Program-made: the position numbers and the translations under genes
Shown here: positions 7,410 to 15,400 of the stretch, piece by piece
Position numbering within the stretch: position 1 is the stretch's first letter
Layout: each line of letters opens with the position of its first letter
The notes under the pieces: generated by a model
Database searches by the model: none
The model's input: only the letters and a program-made list of their open reading frames with translations
What the model was told of the DNA's origin: nothing
From: Betaproteobacteria bacterium
GTDB lineage: Bacteria > Pseudomonadota > Gammaproteobacteria > Burkholderiales > SHXO01
Reading direction: 5' to 3'
NCBI GenBank assembly: GCA_025356655.1
Contig: JANXRW010000017.1
Span: 1-33,181 of the forward strand
Length of the DNA stretch: 33,181 bases

Positions 7410-7790
7410 ATGAGAACCTGGAAACCGCCGCTGCGTTCGCTGTTGGTCGCGCTCATCCTCTTGGCAGGAACAGGCTGTGCGGGTGTCGGCCCGCGCCAGC
7501 CACTCGCCCTGCAGGAAGTTGTGCGCATGAGTCAGGCCGGGCAACCAGCGGACGAGGTCATCGCTCGCGTGCGCGATTCGCGCACTACCTACGCCCTGCG
7601 CGGATCCGACCTGCATCGGTTGCGCGAGGCGGGCGTGGCTCCCGCCGTACTCGATTACCTCCAAGCCTCCTATCTGCGGGACCTCGACCTGCTCACCCGC
7701 TACCAGGCCCTGGGCGAGAGCCTGGGCGGCTGCGCTTGGTGCTATCCGCAGCCGGTGAGCTTCTCGGCGGCGCAGAAGGATACACAATGA
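7410..7790 (+). CDS. Probable lipoprotein, first of a paralogous pair
   Basis: A 126-residue protein with a lipoprotein-type signal (LLVALILLAGTGC, Cys23; the -3 residue is Gly, slightly off consensus). The mature part has a compact module: VVRMSQAGQPADEVIARVRDSR, then LRGSDLHRLREAGVAPAVLDYLQA, then RYQALGESLGGC, with a short Cys-containing tail. The same module recurs in the next gene. No known function or named family is recognised. The stop TGA overlaps the next ATG (ATGA at 7787-7790), so the two proteins are translationally coupled and probably work together in the envelope. Confidence 0.7.
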   Translation: MRTWKPPLRSLLVALILLAGTGCAGVGPRQPLALQEVVRMSQAGQPADEVIARVRDSRTTYALRGSDLHRLREAGVAPAVLDYLQASYLRDLDLLTRYQALGESLGGCAWCYPQPVSFSAAQKDTQ

Positions 7791-8152
7791 AGGCCGCCCG
7801 CCGAACCCTATCCCTACTCCTGTCCTGTACCCTCCTGGCACCTGCTGTGCAAGCCGCGCAGCGACTCGACGTCCAAGGACTCCTCGCCATGCACCAGCGC
7901 GGTGAGCCGCAGACAAAGCTTCTCGAGGCCCTGCGCACCCAACCCCTGGACTTTGGCAATTGGGACGTGAGCTTTGGCGGGCTGCACACGGGGGAGGCCA
8001 CCGTTGGGCTGTCCGGGTCGCAGTTGGCCCGACTCCATGAGGAGGGCCTCTCCGACGAAGTCTTGGACCTCCTGCAGGCGCGCTTTGTAGCCCAGGTGCG
8101 ACAGGATGCCTGGCGGCGCTACCGCTTGCTCGGCAAGGGTCCCAATCATTGA
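7787..8152 (+). CDS. Exported protein, second of the paralogous pair
   Basis: A 121-residue protein with a Sec signal peptide (about 1-23, APAVQA-A) and no lipobox. The mature part repeats the module of the preceding lipoprotein: [21 protein letters not shown], then [26 protein letters not shown], then RYRLLGKG. The shared pattern is M.Q.G.P followed later by L.GS.L..L.E.G....VLD.LQA and RY..LG. A ~20-residue insertion rich in Gly, Trp and Phe ([14 protein letters not shown]) is specific to this copy. Function is unknown. It starts within the stop of the first copy and its own stop overlaps the VOC gene start. Confidence 0.7.
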   Translation: MKAARRTLSLLLSCTLLAPAVQAAQRLDVQGLLAMHQRGEPQTKLLEALRTQPLDFGNWDVSFGGLHTGEATVGLSGSQLARLHEEGLSDEVLDLLQARFVAQVRQDAWRRYRLLGKGPNH

Positions 8153-8559
8153 GCCCGGCCGTGGTCATCGACCGGCTCGACCACCTAGTGCTCACCGTCG
8201 CCGACATCGAGCGCACCTGTGCGTTCTACGCGCAAGTACTTGGCATGCGGGCGGAGCCATTCAAGGGCCGAATGGCGCTGCACTTTGGCCATCAAAAGAT
8301 CAACCTGCACGAGCGCGGCAGGGCGTTCGAGCCGAAGGCCGCGAGTCCGGTTCCGGGTTCCGCAGACCTTTGCTTCGTCACGGCCGTCGCGCTCGAAGCG
8401 GTGCTCGTCCGTCTGCGTGAGTGCGAGGTTCCCCTGCTGGAGGGGCCCGTGGAGCGCACCGGGGCACTGGGCCCCATCCGTTCCGTATATTTCCGCGATC
8501 CCGATGGCAACCTGATCGAGTTATGCAACTACCCGGCGCCCAGCGCCGAAGCATGCTGA
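8149..8559 (+). CDS. VOC family (glyoxalase/dioxygenase-fold) protein
   Basis: A 136-residue vicinal-oxygen-chelate protein. It has two beta-alpha-beta-beta-beta halves: [27 protein letters not shown] at 7-33 (first-half metal ligand His of LDHLVL) and [19 protein letters not shown] at about 110-128 (Glu ligand in DPDGNLIEL). The [11 protein letters not shown] segment between them is typical. Members use a divalent metal for isomerisation, dioxygenation or thiol transfer; the substrate is unknown. The start is TTG 8149, overlapping the previous stop (TTGA), or GTG 8161 with loss of four residues. Confidence 0.85.
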   Translation: MSPAVVIDRLDHLVLTVADIERTCAFYAQVLGMRAEPFKGRMALHFGHQKINLHERGRAFEPKAASPVPGSADLCFVTAVALEAVLVRLRECEVPLLEGPVERTGALGPIRSVYFRDPDGNLIELCNYPAPSAEAC

Positions 8560-8644
8560 ACGGCGTTGCACAGGGCGCGAGTCTCGCGGGCCGGTCCTCG
8601 ACTTTGCGCGCGCGGCTCGCCCGCCGCGCTCCTTGAAGCCTGCC

Positions 8645-9559
8645 GTGGAACTGCGCCAATTGCGCTATTTCGTGACCGTCGGCGAGGAACTGCACTTCGG
8701 CCGCGCTGCCCGGCGCCTGCATCTTTCTCAGCCGCCACTGTCTCGACAGATAAAAGCCCTCGAGGAGGAATTGGGCGTGAGTTTGCTTGAGCGCAGCCAG
8801 CGCCGCGTCGTCCTTACGGCTGCCGGAGCGGCGTACCTGCGTGAAGCACGCCAGATCCTCGCGCAGGTGACGCATGCCACGGCGGTGGCGCGTCGCGCGG
8901 CGCGAGAGGACCTCGGTGAGCTCTCCGTGGGCTTCGTCTCGGTGGCGGACTACAACCTTCTCCCCGAGGTGCTGCGCGCCTTCCGCGAGCGCCATCCGGG
9001 AATCCGCGTGACCCTACGCGAGGCAACCACCGACGTGCAGACGCGCGAACTGCTCGAAGAACGCATCGATGCGGGCTTCGTAATGAGCCCGCTCCGCGAG
9101 CCCACCCTAGAGGTCCGCCCCCTGCTGCAGGAACCGCTCGTCCTGGCGCTACCGCAGACCCACCGCCTAGGCCGCGGCTCGGGAGCGCTGGCGCTCGAGC
9201 GCCTAGCCGAAGAGCCGTTCATCCTGTTTCCGCGCTACAACGCCCCGGGGCTCTACGACACCATCATCATCGCCTGCCAGGAGGCAGGGTTCTTGCCCCG
9301 TGTGGAACAGGAAGCGGTACAGATGCAGACCATCATCAGCCTGGTCTCTGCCGGACTTGGCGTGTCGCTGATCCCGGAATCGCTACGCAATCTGGGCCGG
9401 CGCGGCGTGCGGTACCGCAGTACGGCGCGCCCCACCCCGCGCACCGAGATCGCCCTGGCGTGGCGAAAGGGTAACGACGCCCCCGTCTTACGCCAGTTCC
9501 TGGAAGTCTCCACCGAAGTGGCTGCGCGCTACCGGACCGCGGGCGGCGGCGACGCATGA
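8645..9559 (+). CDS. LysR-family transcriptional regulator
   Basis: A 304-residue regulator. The start GTG 8645 gives the canonical MELRQLRYFVTVGEELHFGRAARRLHLSQPPLSRQIKALEEELG helix-turn-helix; TTG 8633 would add four residues. The effector domain begins near residue 90 (GELSVGFVSVADYNLLPEVLRAFRERHPGI) and contains the two-lobe LysR substrate-binding pattern with SAGLGVSLIPESL at about 238-250. The sequence is most like the BenM/CatM-type branch that responds to aromatic-acid-derived ligands; that subtype is a guess. It overlaps the tsaE start by four bases (ATGA at 9556-9559), an unusual fusion of a regulator gene to a tRNA-modification operon. No divergent target gene is present. Confidence 0.9.
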   Translation: MELRQLRYFVTVGEELHFGRAARRLHLSQPPLSRQIKALEEELGVSLLERSQRRVVLTAAGAAYLREARQILAQVTHATAVARRAAREDLGELSVGFVSVADYNLLPEVLRAFRERHPGIRVTLREATTDVQTRELLEERIDAGFVMSPLREPTLEVRPLLQEPLVLALPQTHRLGRGSGALALERLAEEPFILFPRYNAPGLYDTIIIACQEAGFLPRVEQEAVQMQTIISLVSAGLGVSLIPESLRNLGRRGVRYRSTARPTPRTEIALAWRKGNDAPVLRQFLEVSTEVAARYRTAGGGDA

Positions 9560-10041
9560 GCCTGCCGCTGGCTGCGCCCGTCAGCCGTAGCCTGGAGCTA
9601 CCCGAGGAGGCTGCCACACTGGCCCTGGGCGCTGCGCTAGCCGGAGGCTTGCTGCCGGGACTGGTGGTGCACCTGCGCGGTGACCTGGGCGTGGGCAAGA
9701 CGACACTCGTACGCGGACTGCTTCGCGCAATGGGCTACCAAGGACCGGTGAAGAGTCCCACCTACAGCCTTGTTGAACTTTATACGTTCTCTAGATTATA
9801 CTTGTATCACTTTGATTTCTATCGACTCAAAGTGGCGACCGAATGGATCGAGGCAGGCTTCGCAGATGCCTTCGACGGGACCAACGTCTGCCTGCTGGAA
9901 TGGCCCGAACGGGCCGATGGCAGTGGACTTCCCGTCCCGGACCTGGAGGTGTGCCTGGAGATCTGGGACGAGGGGCGCACCGCGCACCTGCGGGCACGGA
10001 CTGAAGCGGGAGCAAAATGCTTGAGCGCAGTGCACGCCTGA
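9556..10041 (+). CDS. tsaE: tRNA N6-threonylcarbamoyladenosine biosynthesis ATPase TsaE
   Basis: A 161-residue P-loop ATPase with Walker A GDLGVGKTT at 42-50 and the family motifs KSPTYSLVE, YHFDFYR and LLEWPER. TsaE works with TsaB and TsaD to make the t6A37 modification of ANN-decoding tRNAs. The length is normal. Codons for about 73-95 (9770-9836) are strikingly AT-rich and include AGA and TTA, unlike the rest of the gene. The amiC start lies inside its 3' end (25-base overlap, 10017-10041), the classical tsaE-amidase coupling, but mutL-miaA do not follow directly. Confidence 0.93.
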   Translation: MSLPLAAPVSRSLELPEEAATLALGAALAGGLLPGLVVHLRGDLGVGKTTLVRGLLRAMGYQGPVKSPTYSLVELYTFSRLYLYHFDFYRLKVATEWIEAGFADAFDGTNVCLLEWPERADGSGLPVPDLEVCLEIWDEGRTAHLRARTEAGAKCLSAVHA

Positions 10042-11471
10042 GCGTGTTCGAGTTCCTGAGACGGGGCCCGACGCCCCACGGCTCACCCCTTTCCGGTGCC
10101 CTGCTGGCGCTGTGGTTGCTGCTGCTGCTCTGCCTGATGCCGGCCCTGGGCTTCGCCGCCACGCCGGTGGCCGCCGCGCGTTTCTGGCCCGGCAGCGACT
10201 ACACCCGACTCAGCCTGGAAAGCCCCGAGCCCATCCGCTACAGCGTATTCCTGGTCAAGGACCCGCAGCGGGTCGTGATCGACCTGGAGAACGTGCAACT
10301 CACGCCGGCCTTGGAGTCCCTGCCTTCTCGGCTGGGCGAGGATCGCCTGATCGCTAGCGTGCGCGTGGCGCGCAACCGTCCCGGCACCGTTCGGGTAGTG
10401 CTGGAACTGCGCGCCGAGGTGAAGCCGCAGGCCTTTGCCCTCAAGCCCGCGGGAACCTACGACCATCGACTGGTGATCGACCTGTTCCCGGCGCCTGACG
10501 CCCTTATGGGCCTGGTCGATGGGCCGGTCCGAGGACCCAGCGTGGACGCTGCGACGGTTGCCCCAGTAGCCGTGGCCCTGCCTCCAACCGGCAGGGAGGC
10601 CACGAGCCCTGAGCCTCGAACAGCCGAGCCCAGAACAGCCGAACCCCGCGCCTCGGAGCCAAAGCCCCAGGAAGCAAAGGCCAGTGAAACGGAGCCCACC
10701 CGGCACCGCCCTGGCCCCGGAGTAGATCTGGGTCGCCGAGTGACCGTCGCGGTCGACGCGGGGCATGGCGGGGAGGATCCAGGAGCCAAGGGCCGCCACG
10801 GGACCCAGGAAAAGGACGTTACCCTGGCGGTGGCACGCAAAATCAAGGAGTACATCGACGCGGAGCCCGGCATGCGCGCTGTACTCACCCGCGACGGCGA
10901 CTACTTCGTCCCGCTGGGGGAACGGGTGTTGAAGGCAAGGCGCCTTCATGCGGACCTGTTCGTCTCCATCCACGCCGACGCCTTCATCCGCCCCGACGCG
11001 CGCGGATCGGCCGTCTATGCGCTCTCGCAGCGCGGGGCAACCTCGGCAGCCGCGCGCTGGCTCGCCCGCAAGGAGAACGAATCCGACCTGATTGGCGGCG
11101 TCAACCTGAACGTCAGCGATCCACACGTCAAGCAGGTGCTCTTGGACCTGTCCCAGACCGCCACCATCAACGACAGTATCAAACTCGGGCGAGCCGTGTT
11201 GGGCCAGCTGGGCGAACTTAATACCCTGCACCACGATCGCGTGGAGCAGGCGGGTTTCGCCGTCCTGAAGGCACCCGACATCCCCTCAATCCTGGTGGAG
11301 ACGGCGTTTATCAGCAATCCCGAAGAGGAACACCGACTGACCAACGATCGCTACCAAGAAAAACTAGCCGAGGCGGTTCTCTCCGGCATTCGCCGATACT
11401 TCGCCACGAACCCGCCGCTTGCCCGCCCGAAACTCGCCGCCGCCGACACCATCGGCTCGGTCAACCGCTGA
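10017..11471 (+). CDS. amiC: N-acetylmuramoyl-L-alanine amidase, AmiC type (AMIN + Amidase_3)
   Basis: A 484-residue periplasmic cell-wall amidase that removes peptide stems from peptidoglycan during cell separation. A long signal region (about 1-47, hydrophobic 28-46) precedes an AMIN domain (about 50-156), which targets the division septum in homologues. A Pro/Glu linker with near-repeats (EPRTAEPRTAEPRASEP, 199-215) leads to the zinc amidase domain (about 241-475). Visible ligands are H250 (VDAGHGGEDPGA), E265 (QEKDVTLAVA) and H319 (SIHADAF), and the catalytic E429 (LVETAFISNPEEE). A regulatory helix region lies between H319 and E429. The gene overlaps tsaE. Confidence 0.92.
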   Translation: MLERSARLSVFEFLRRGPTPHGSPLSGALLALWLLLLLCLMPALGFAATPVAAARFWPGSDYTRLSLESPEPIRYSVFLVKDPQRVVIDLENVQLTPALESLPSRLGEDRLIASVRVARNRPGTVRVVLELRAEVKPQAFALKPAGTYDHRLVIDLFPAPDALMGLVDGPVRGPSVDAATVAPVAVALPPTGREATSPEPRTAEPRTAEPRASEPKPQEAKASETEPTRHRPGPGVDLGRRVTVAVDAGHGGEDPGAKGRHGTQEKDVTLAVARKIKEYIDAEPGMRAVLTRDGDYFVPLGERVLKARRLHADLFVSIHADAFIRPDARGSAVYALSQRGATSAAARWLARKENESDLIGGVNLNVSDPHVKQVLLDLSQTATINDSIKLGRAVLGQLGELNTLHHDRVEQAGFAVLKAPDIPSILVETAFISNPEEEHRLTNDRYQEKLAEAVLSGIRRYFATNPPLARPKLAAADTIGSVNR

Positions 11472-11587
11472 ATTTGGCCGCTCGCACCGGGGCCATGGTT
11501 GCTTTCGAGGGCGCGAGGCCTTAGCATGAGAGTCTGCGCAGTAGGAATTCGCTGGATGGTCTGTCCGCAATAGGTAACGGGGTTGAC

Positions 11588-11860
11588 ATGCAACAACTGA
11601 GACTGGGTTATCTGCCACGCGCCATGCCGGGGGCGGGGAGTCGCGTCCTATTGGCCGTGGTGGGTCTGCTGCTCGCACTGGGGGCGGGTGCCGTGGCGCT
11701 CTTCGTCATGCTGCCCTTGGTCGGCATCATCGTCTCGGCCGCCGTGGGGGGCGTGATCCTCACGCTCGCGGGCTTAGTCATGATGGTGCCGTTCCTACTG
11801 GTGTCTGCTGGCGTCGTGCTGGTGCTGGGCCGTCCCAGCATCATGCGCCGGCATTCCTGA
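11588..11860 (+). CDS. Small hydrophobic membrane protein, unknown
   Basis: A 90-residue protein that is mostly transmembrane: hydrophobic stretches at about 19-45 and 47-80, rich in Gly, Val and Leu, with short basic ends (LGYLPRAMPGAGSR and RPSIMRRHS). No family is recognised. The start ATG 11588 lies 117 bp after amiC, with a weak GGGG at 11580-11583. It could be a spurious reading frame, but the alternation of hydrophobic helices with basic caps argues for a real membrane protein. It stands before the nucleotidyltransferase gene with a 46-bp gap. Confidence 0.5.
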   Translation: MQQLRLGYLPRAMPGAGSRVLLAVVGLLLALGAGAVALFVMLPLVGIIVSAAVGGVILTLAGLVMMVPFLLVSAGVVLVLGRPSIMRRHS

Positions 11861-11906
11861 CCGACGGCCGCTCTTGCGGTCCGCCGGCCGGCCAGAACTT
11901 CCCTCC

Positions 11907-12488
11907 ATGATCACTGGCATCCTGCTCGCCGCAGGCGCCGGCCGCCGCTTTGGCGGCGCCAAGCTGCTCCATCGCCTAGAGGGCACCGAACTGGGCCTCA
12001 TTTCCTTGCGCAGGCTGCAGGCGGCTGTGGACGATGTGGTCGCGGTGGTTCGACCAGGCGACGCGACATTGGCGCAGTTGTTGGAAGCTGCCGGTGCACG
12101 GGTCGTGATCTGTGAGCGGGCCAACGGGGGCATGGGCCACAGCCTAGCAAGCGCGGTGGGTGCGGCAGACCAAGCCTCGGGGTGGATCGTCGCGCTGGGC
12201 GACATGCCGAGCCTTCACTCAGAAACTATCAGGAAGGTGCGCGAAGCACTGCTGGACTCCGAGCGAATCGTCGTGCCCCATTACGCGGGACAGCGAGGTC
12301 ACCCGGTGGGCTTCCCAGGGCGGTACCGGGCCGAACTCCTCGCGCTCGAGGGTGACCAAGGCGCCCGGGACCTGCTGCGTCGCGAGGCAAGTACCCTGCT
12401 CAGCCTGGAAGTCGATGACCCCGGTAGTTTGCTCGACGTGGACGAGGCGGCCGACCTAGCGCGCCACCCGCGCCAAGTCTCAGGGTAG
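11907..12488 (+). CDS. MobA/MocA-like nucleotidyltransferase
   Basis: A 193-residue NTP-transferase domain protein. The N-terminus ILLAAGAGRRFGGAKLLHRL (4-23) is the NTP-binding signature LAAGxxxRxGxxK. ALGDMPSLHSETI is the metal-binding Asp motif of the MobA-like group. Later the conserved GQRGHPVGFPGRYRAEL and GDQGARDLL appear, as in CTP:molybdopterin cytidylyltransferase (MocA) relatives. It probably transfers CMP or GMP to the molybdopterin cofactor or a related substrate, but no other molybdenum genes are nearby, so the substrate is open. The start ATG 11907 removes an unlikely N-terminal stretch. Its end overlaps the convergent giant gene by nine bases. Confidence 0.8.
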   Translation: MITGILLAAGAGRRFGGAKLLHRLEGTELGLISLRRLQAAVDDVVAVVRPGDATLAQLLEAAGARVVICERANGGMGHSLASAVGAADQASGWIVALGDMPSLHSETIRKVREALLDSERIVVPHYAGQRGHPVGFPGRYRAELLALEGDQGARDLLRREASTLLSLEVDDPGSLLDVDEAADLARHPRQVSG

Positions 12489-15400
12489 CAGCAGGATTCC
12501 CTTACTGTTGCCGCCGATCCGGAAGCCACCGCGGGCCGAATTACTCGTAGACTTGAGCTCCGCCATCGCACGCCCTGACACCGCCCGGTCGGCATCTGCA
12601 TCCATCTGGCCCGAGACATTGAGTAGGCCTGCGTGCAACTTTACGTCACGGAATTGGTAGCGCCCAGCGGCGACGCTCAAGCGTCCGGTCAGTTCGTCGA
12701 AGCGCGTCTTGCCACCCTGAATGCCGTTGGTGGACGGGACTTGTAGGGCGCGCACGAAGTCGAAGCCCGCCAAGCTTCCGTGCGTTGCGGTGAAAGCCGC
12801 ATCGAGCTTCACTTCCCGGAAAACGCTTTCGGGTCCGGCGCCATGCAGCGTGAAACTCCCCCGAGCCTCTAGAGTCCCCTCCGACGGGATCTCGTTTTTC
12901 AGGGCCCGCATGGCCGTCTCGAGTTCGACCCGACTGAAGGCGAACTCGCCCGTCACGCCCACACCTTGCCCCGCGCCGTAGCTCGCCGTGACGGAAGCCT
13001 TGCCTCCGCCACCGAACAGGCTGTAATCCACGTCCGTGAGCTTCAACTGCCCAGGGGTAATAGCGCCCTTGCCCTCGAAGCTCGTGACTTCCACCCCAGG
13101 GCCTGCGGGCAAGGTGAAGTTGCGTCCGCGTACGATGAGATCCACTTGCCCCGCTTGGGGCGTGAGCTCCATGGAGAAGTGTCCGTCGTTGGTGTCCAGC
13201 GTGGCGTGTTGCAACTGGCCAGCCACGGTGAGCGCCAGGGTGGCATCGAAGGCAGGCAGTTCCAGCCCTCGCCCCTCGATCTTGGCGCCACGCAGAACGA
13301 CGCGTTGTACCGGCACGCGGGCCGCGGCGGCAGCGGCAGGACCTTGCAGCCAGCCCGACGCGCGAGCGAGCATGTCCAGTGGCGCGGCCGCGCTGTCGAT
13401 ACGCAGTTCGGAGATCGCGTGGATGTCGCCGAACAAGGCCCCCGGGCTGAGGAAGGCCACGACCTCCATAATACGCACCTCCTGTTGGGTTCCTATCGTG
13501 ATGCTCGAGAGGCGCAGGTTGAAGCTGGGGTAAACCGAAGCATGCACCTCCCCGATGCGGACCGGCTCACCAATGCGCTCGCTCATCAGGCGCTCGATGC
13601 TGGGCGCGTAGGCCGACAGCGGGGCCAGCTGAATCGCGGCAACCAGCAATATCAGTACCCCGAGCACTGCGCCCACGACGACTTTCCAGGGACTTTTGGA
13701 GGTGGACTTACGCTCGCGCGCCAACCGCTCGAGTTCGGCCTTGCGGCGGTCGCGCTCGGCTTGCTCGGCCCGCTTCTTGGCGAGATCCTCCTCCCGCACG
13801 CGGGCTTCGGCCTCGCGCCGGTGCGCTTCACGCTCCTTGCGCTCTTTCTCCTTCTGCAGGCGGCGCTCCTCTTCCTCCTTGAGGCGCAGCTCACGGTCTT
13901 CCTCGGCGCGACGCTTGGCATCCTCGCGCGCGCTCTCCTCCGCTTCGCGGCGAGCGCGGGTGGCAGCCTCGGCCAACTCCAGTGCCTCGCGGTCCGAACG
14001 CTCGCGCGCCTCGCGTTCGGCGCGCTCCACGGCTGCGCGCGCCTCCTCCTCCAATTGCAGCCGCCGCTCCTGTTCTTCCAAGGCCTGGCGGATGGAGTTC
14101 TCGTTTTGCCCGAAGGGTAGCGGCATGGAACCGGCCCCGATGCCCGCGTTTTCTGCGGGCAGCGGATCGTGGTCGCGTTCGGTGCCCAACAGGGACGGCG
14201 GCATCATGTCCGGCTGCGCGTCGCTGCGACGCCGGCTTACTGCGTCGCGCAGCCGGCGGGCATCTTCTGCCGCACGGTCCTCGTCGCCGGGCGTGTCACT
14301 AACGGACTCGGGCACTCGGTATTCACTGAGCTGACGGCGTAGCGACTCCGCCTGTGCGCGCCCCAGACCGCCCTCGTGCTCGGCGCCTGGCAAGGGCTGC
14401 CCGAGTCGGGCACGCAATTCTAGCTCGGCCTGTTGCTGACGCGAATGCTCCTGCCGTTCCTGCTCGTCGCGCTCCTGGTGGAGCCGCAGCTCAGCATCGC
14501 GGCGCACCTGCTCCGCCGTGTCCCGAGCCTGGCGCTCGGCCGCTTGACGTTCCTCCTCCCGAAGGCGCTCCTCGGCGTCCCGCGCCATTTGCTCCGCATT
14601 CTCGCGTCGCCGTCGCTCTTCGGCCTCCTGCTGCAGGCGCGTCGCCTCTTCCTGACGGCGCTGCGCCTGCGCCTCGTCGCGCGCCTTGTCCTGCGCCTCG
14701 CGTTGCAGGCGCAGGGCTTCCTCCGCGCGGTGGCGCTCCTCTTCCTCGCGGCGTTGCGTTTCCTCCAGCCGCAGGCGGGCTTCCTCCTCGGCGTGGGCGC
14801 GCGCTTGTGCCTCGCGGCGCGCTTGCTCCTCTGCCTCCTTCTGGGCTTTCTCCTGCGCCGCGCGCGCTTGGCGTTGGGCTTGCTCCTCATGCAAGCGGGC
14901 GGCCTCGGCCTCGCGCTGCAGGCGCTCCTCCTCTTCACGGTGCAGCCGTGCGTGTTCCTCCCGCTCTAGACGAGCCACTTCCTGGCGTCGCAACGCCTCC
15001 GCCTCGCGGCGTTGCGCTTCCTCCGCCTCACGCCGCAGGCGCTCCTCCTCCTGCCGCACGCGCTCCTGCGCCTCTTGGCGAGCCTTCGCTTCGGCGGCCT
15101 CGCGGGCCTGGTCCTCCGCTTCGCGCTGGCGCCGAACCGCCTCCTGGCGTCGCAACTCCTCAGCCTCGCGGCGTTGCGCTTCCTCCACCTCACGCCGCAG
15201 GCGCTCCTCCGCCTGCCGCACGCGCTCCTGCGCCTCCTGGCGAACCTTCGCTTCCACGGCCTCGCGGGCCTGCTCCTCCGCTTCGCGCTGGCGCCGAGCC
15301 GCTTCCTGGCGTCGCAACTCCTCAGCCTCACGCCGCAGGCGCTCCTCCTCCTGCCGCGCGCGCTCCTGCGCCTCCTGGCGAGCCTTCGCTTCCGCGGCCT

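Noticed and set aside
10083-11234. A 383-codon minus-strand frame opposite amiC
   Set aside because: It lies entirely within a clear amidase gene, gives no recognisable domain and has the amino-acid bias of an antisense frame.
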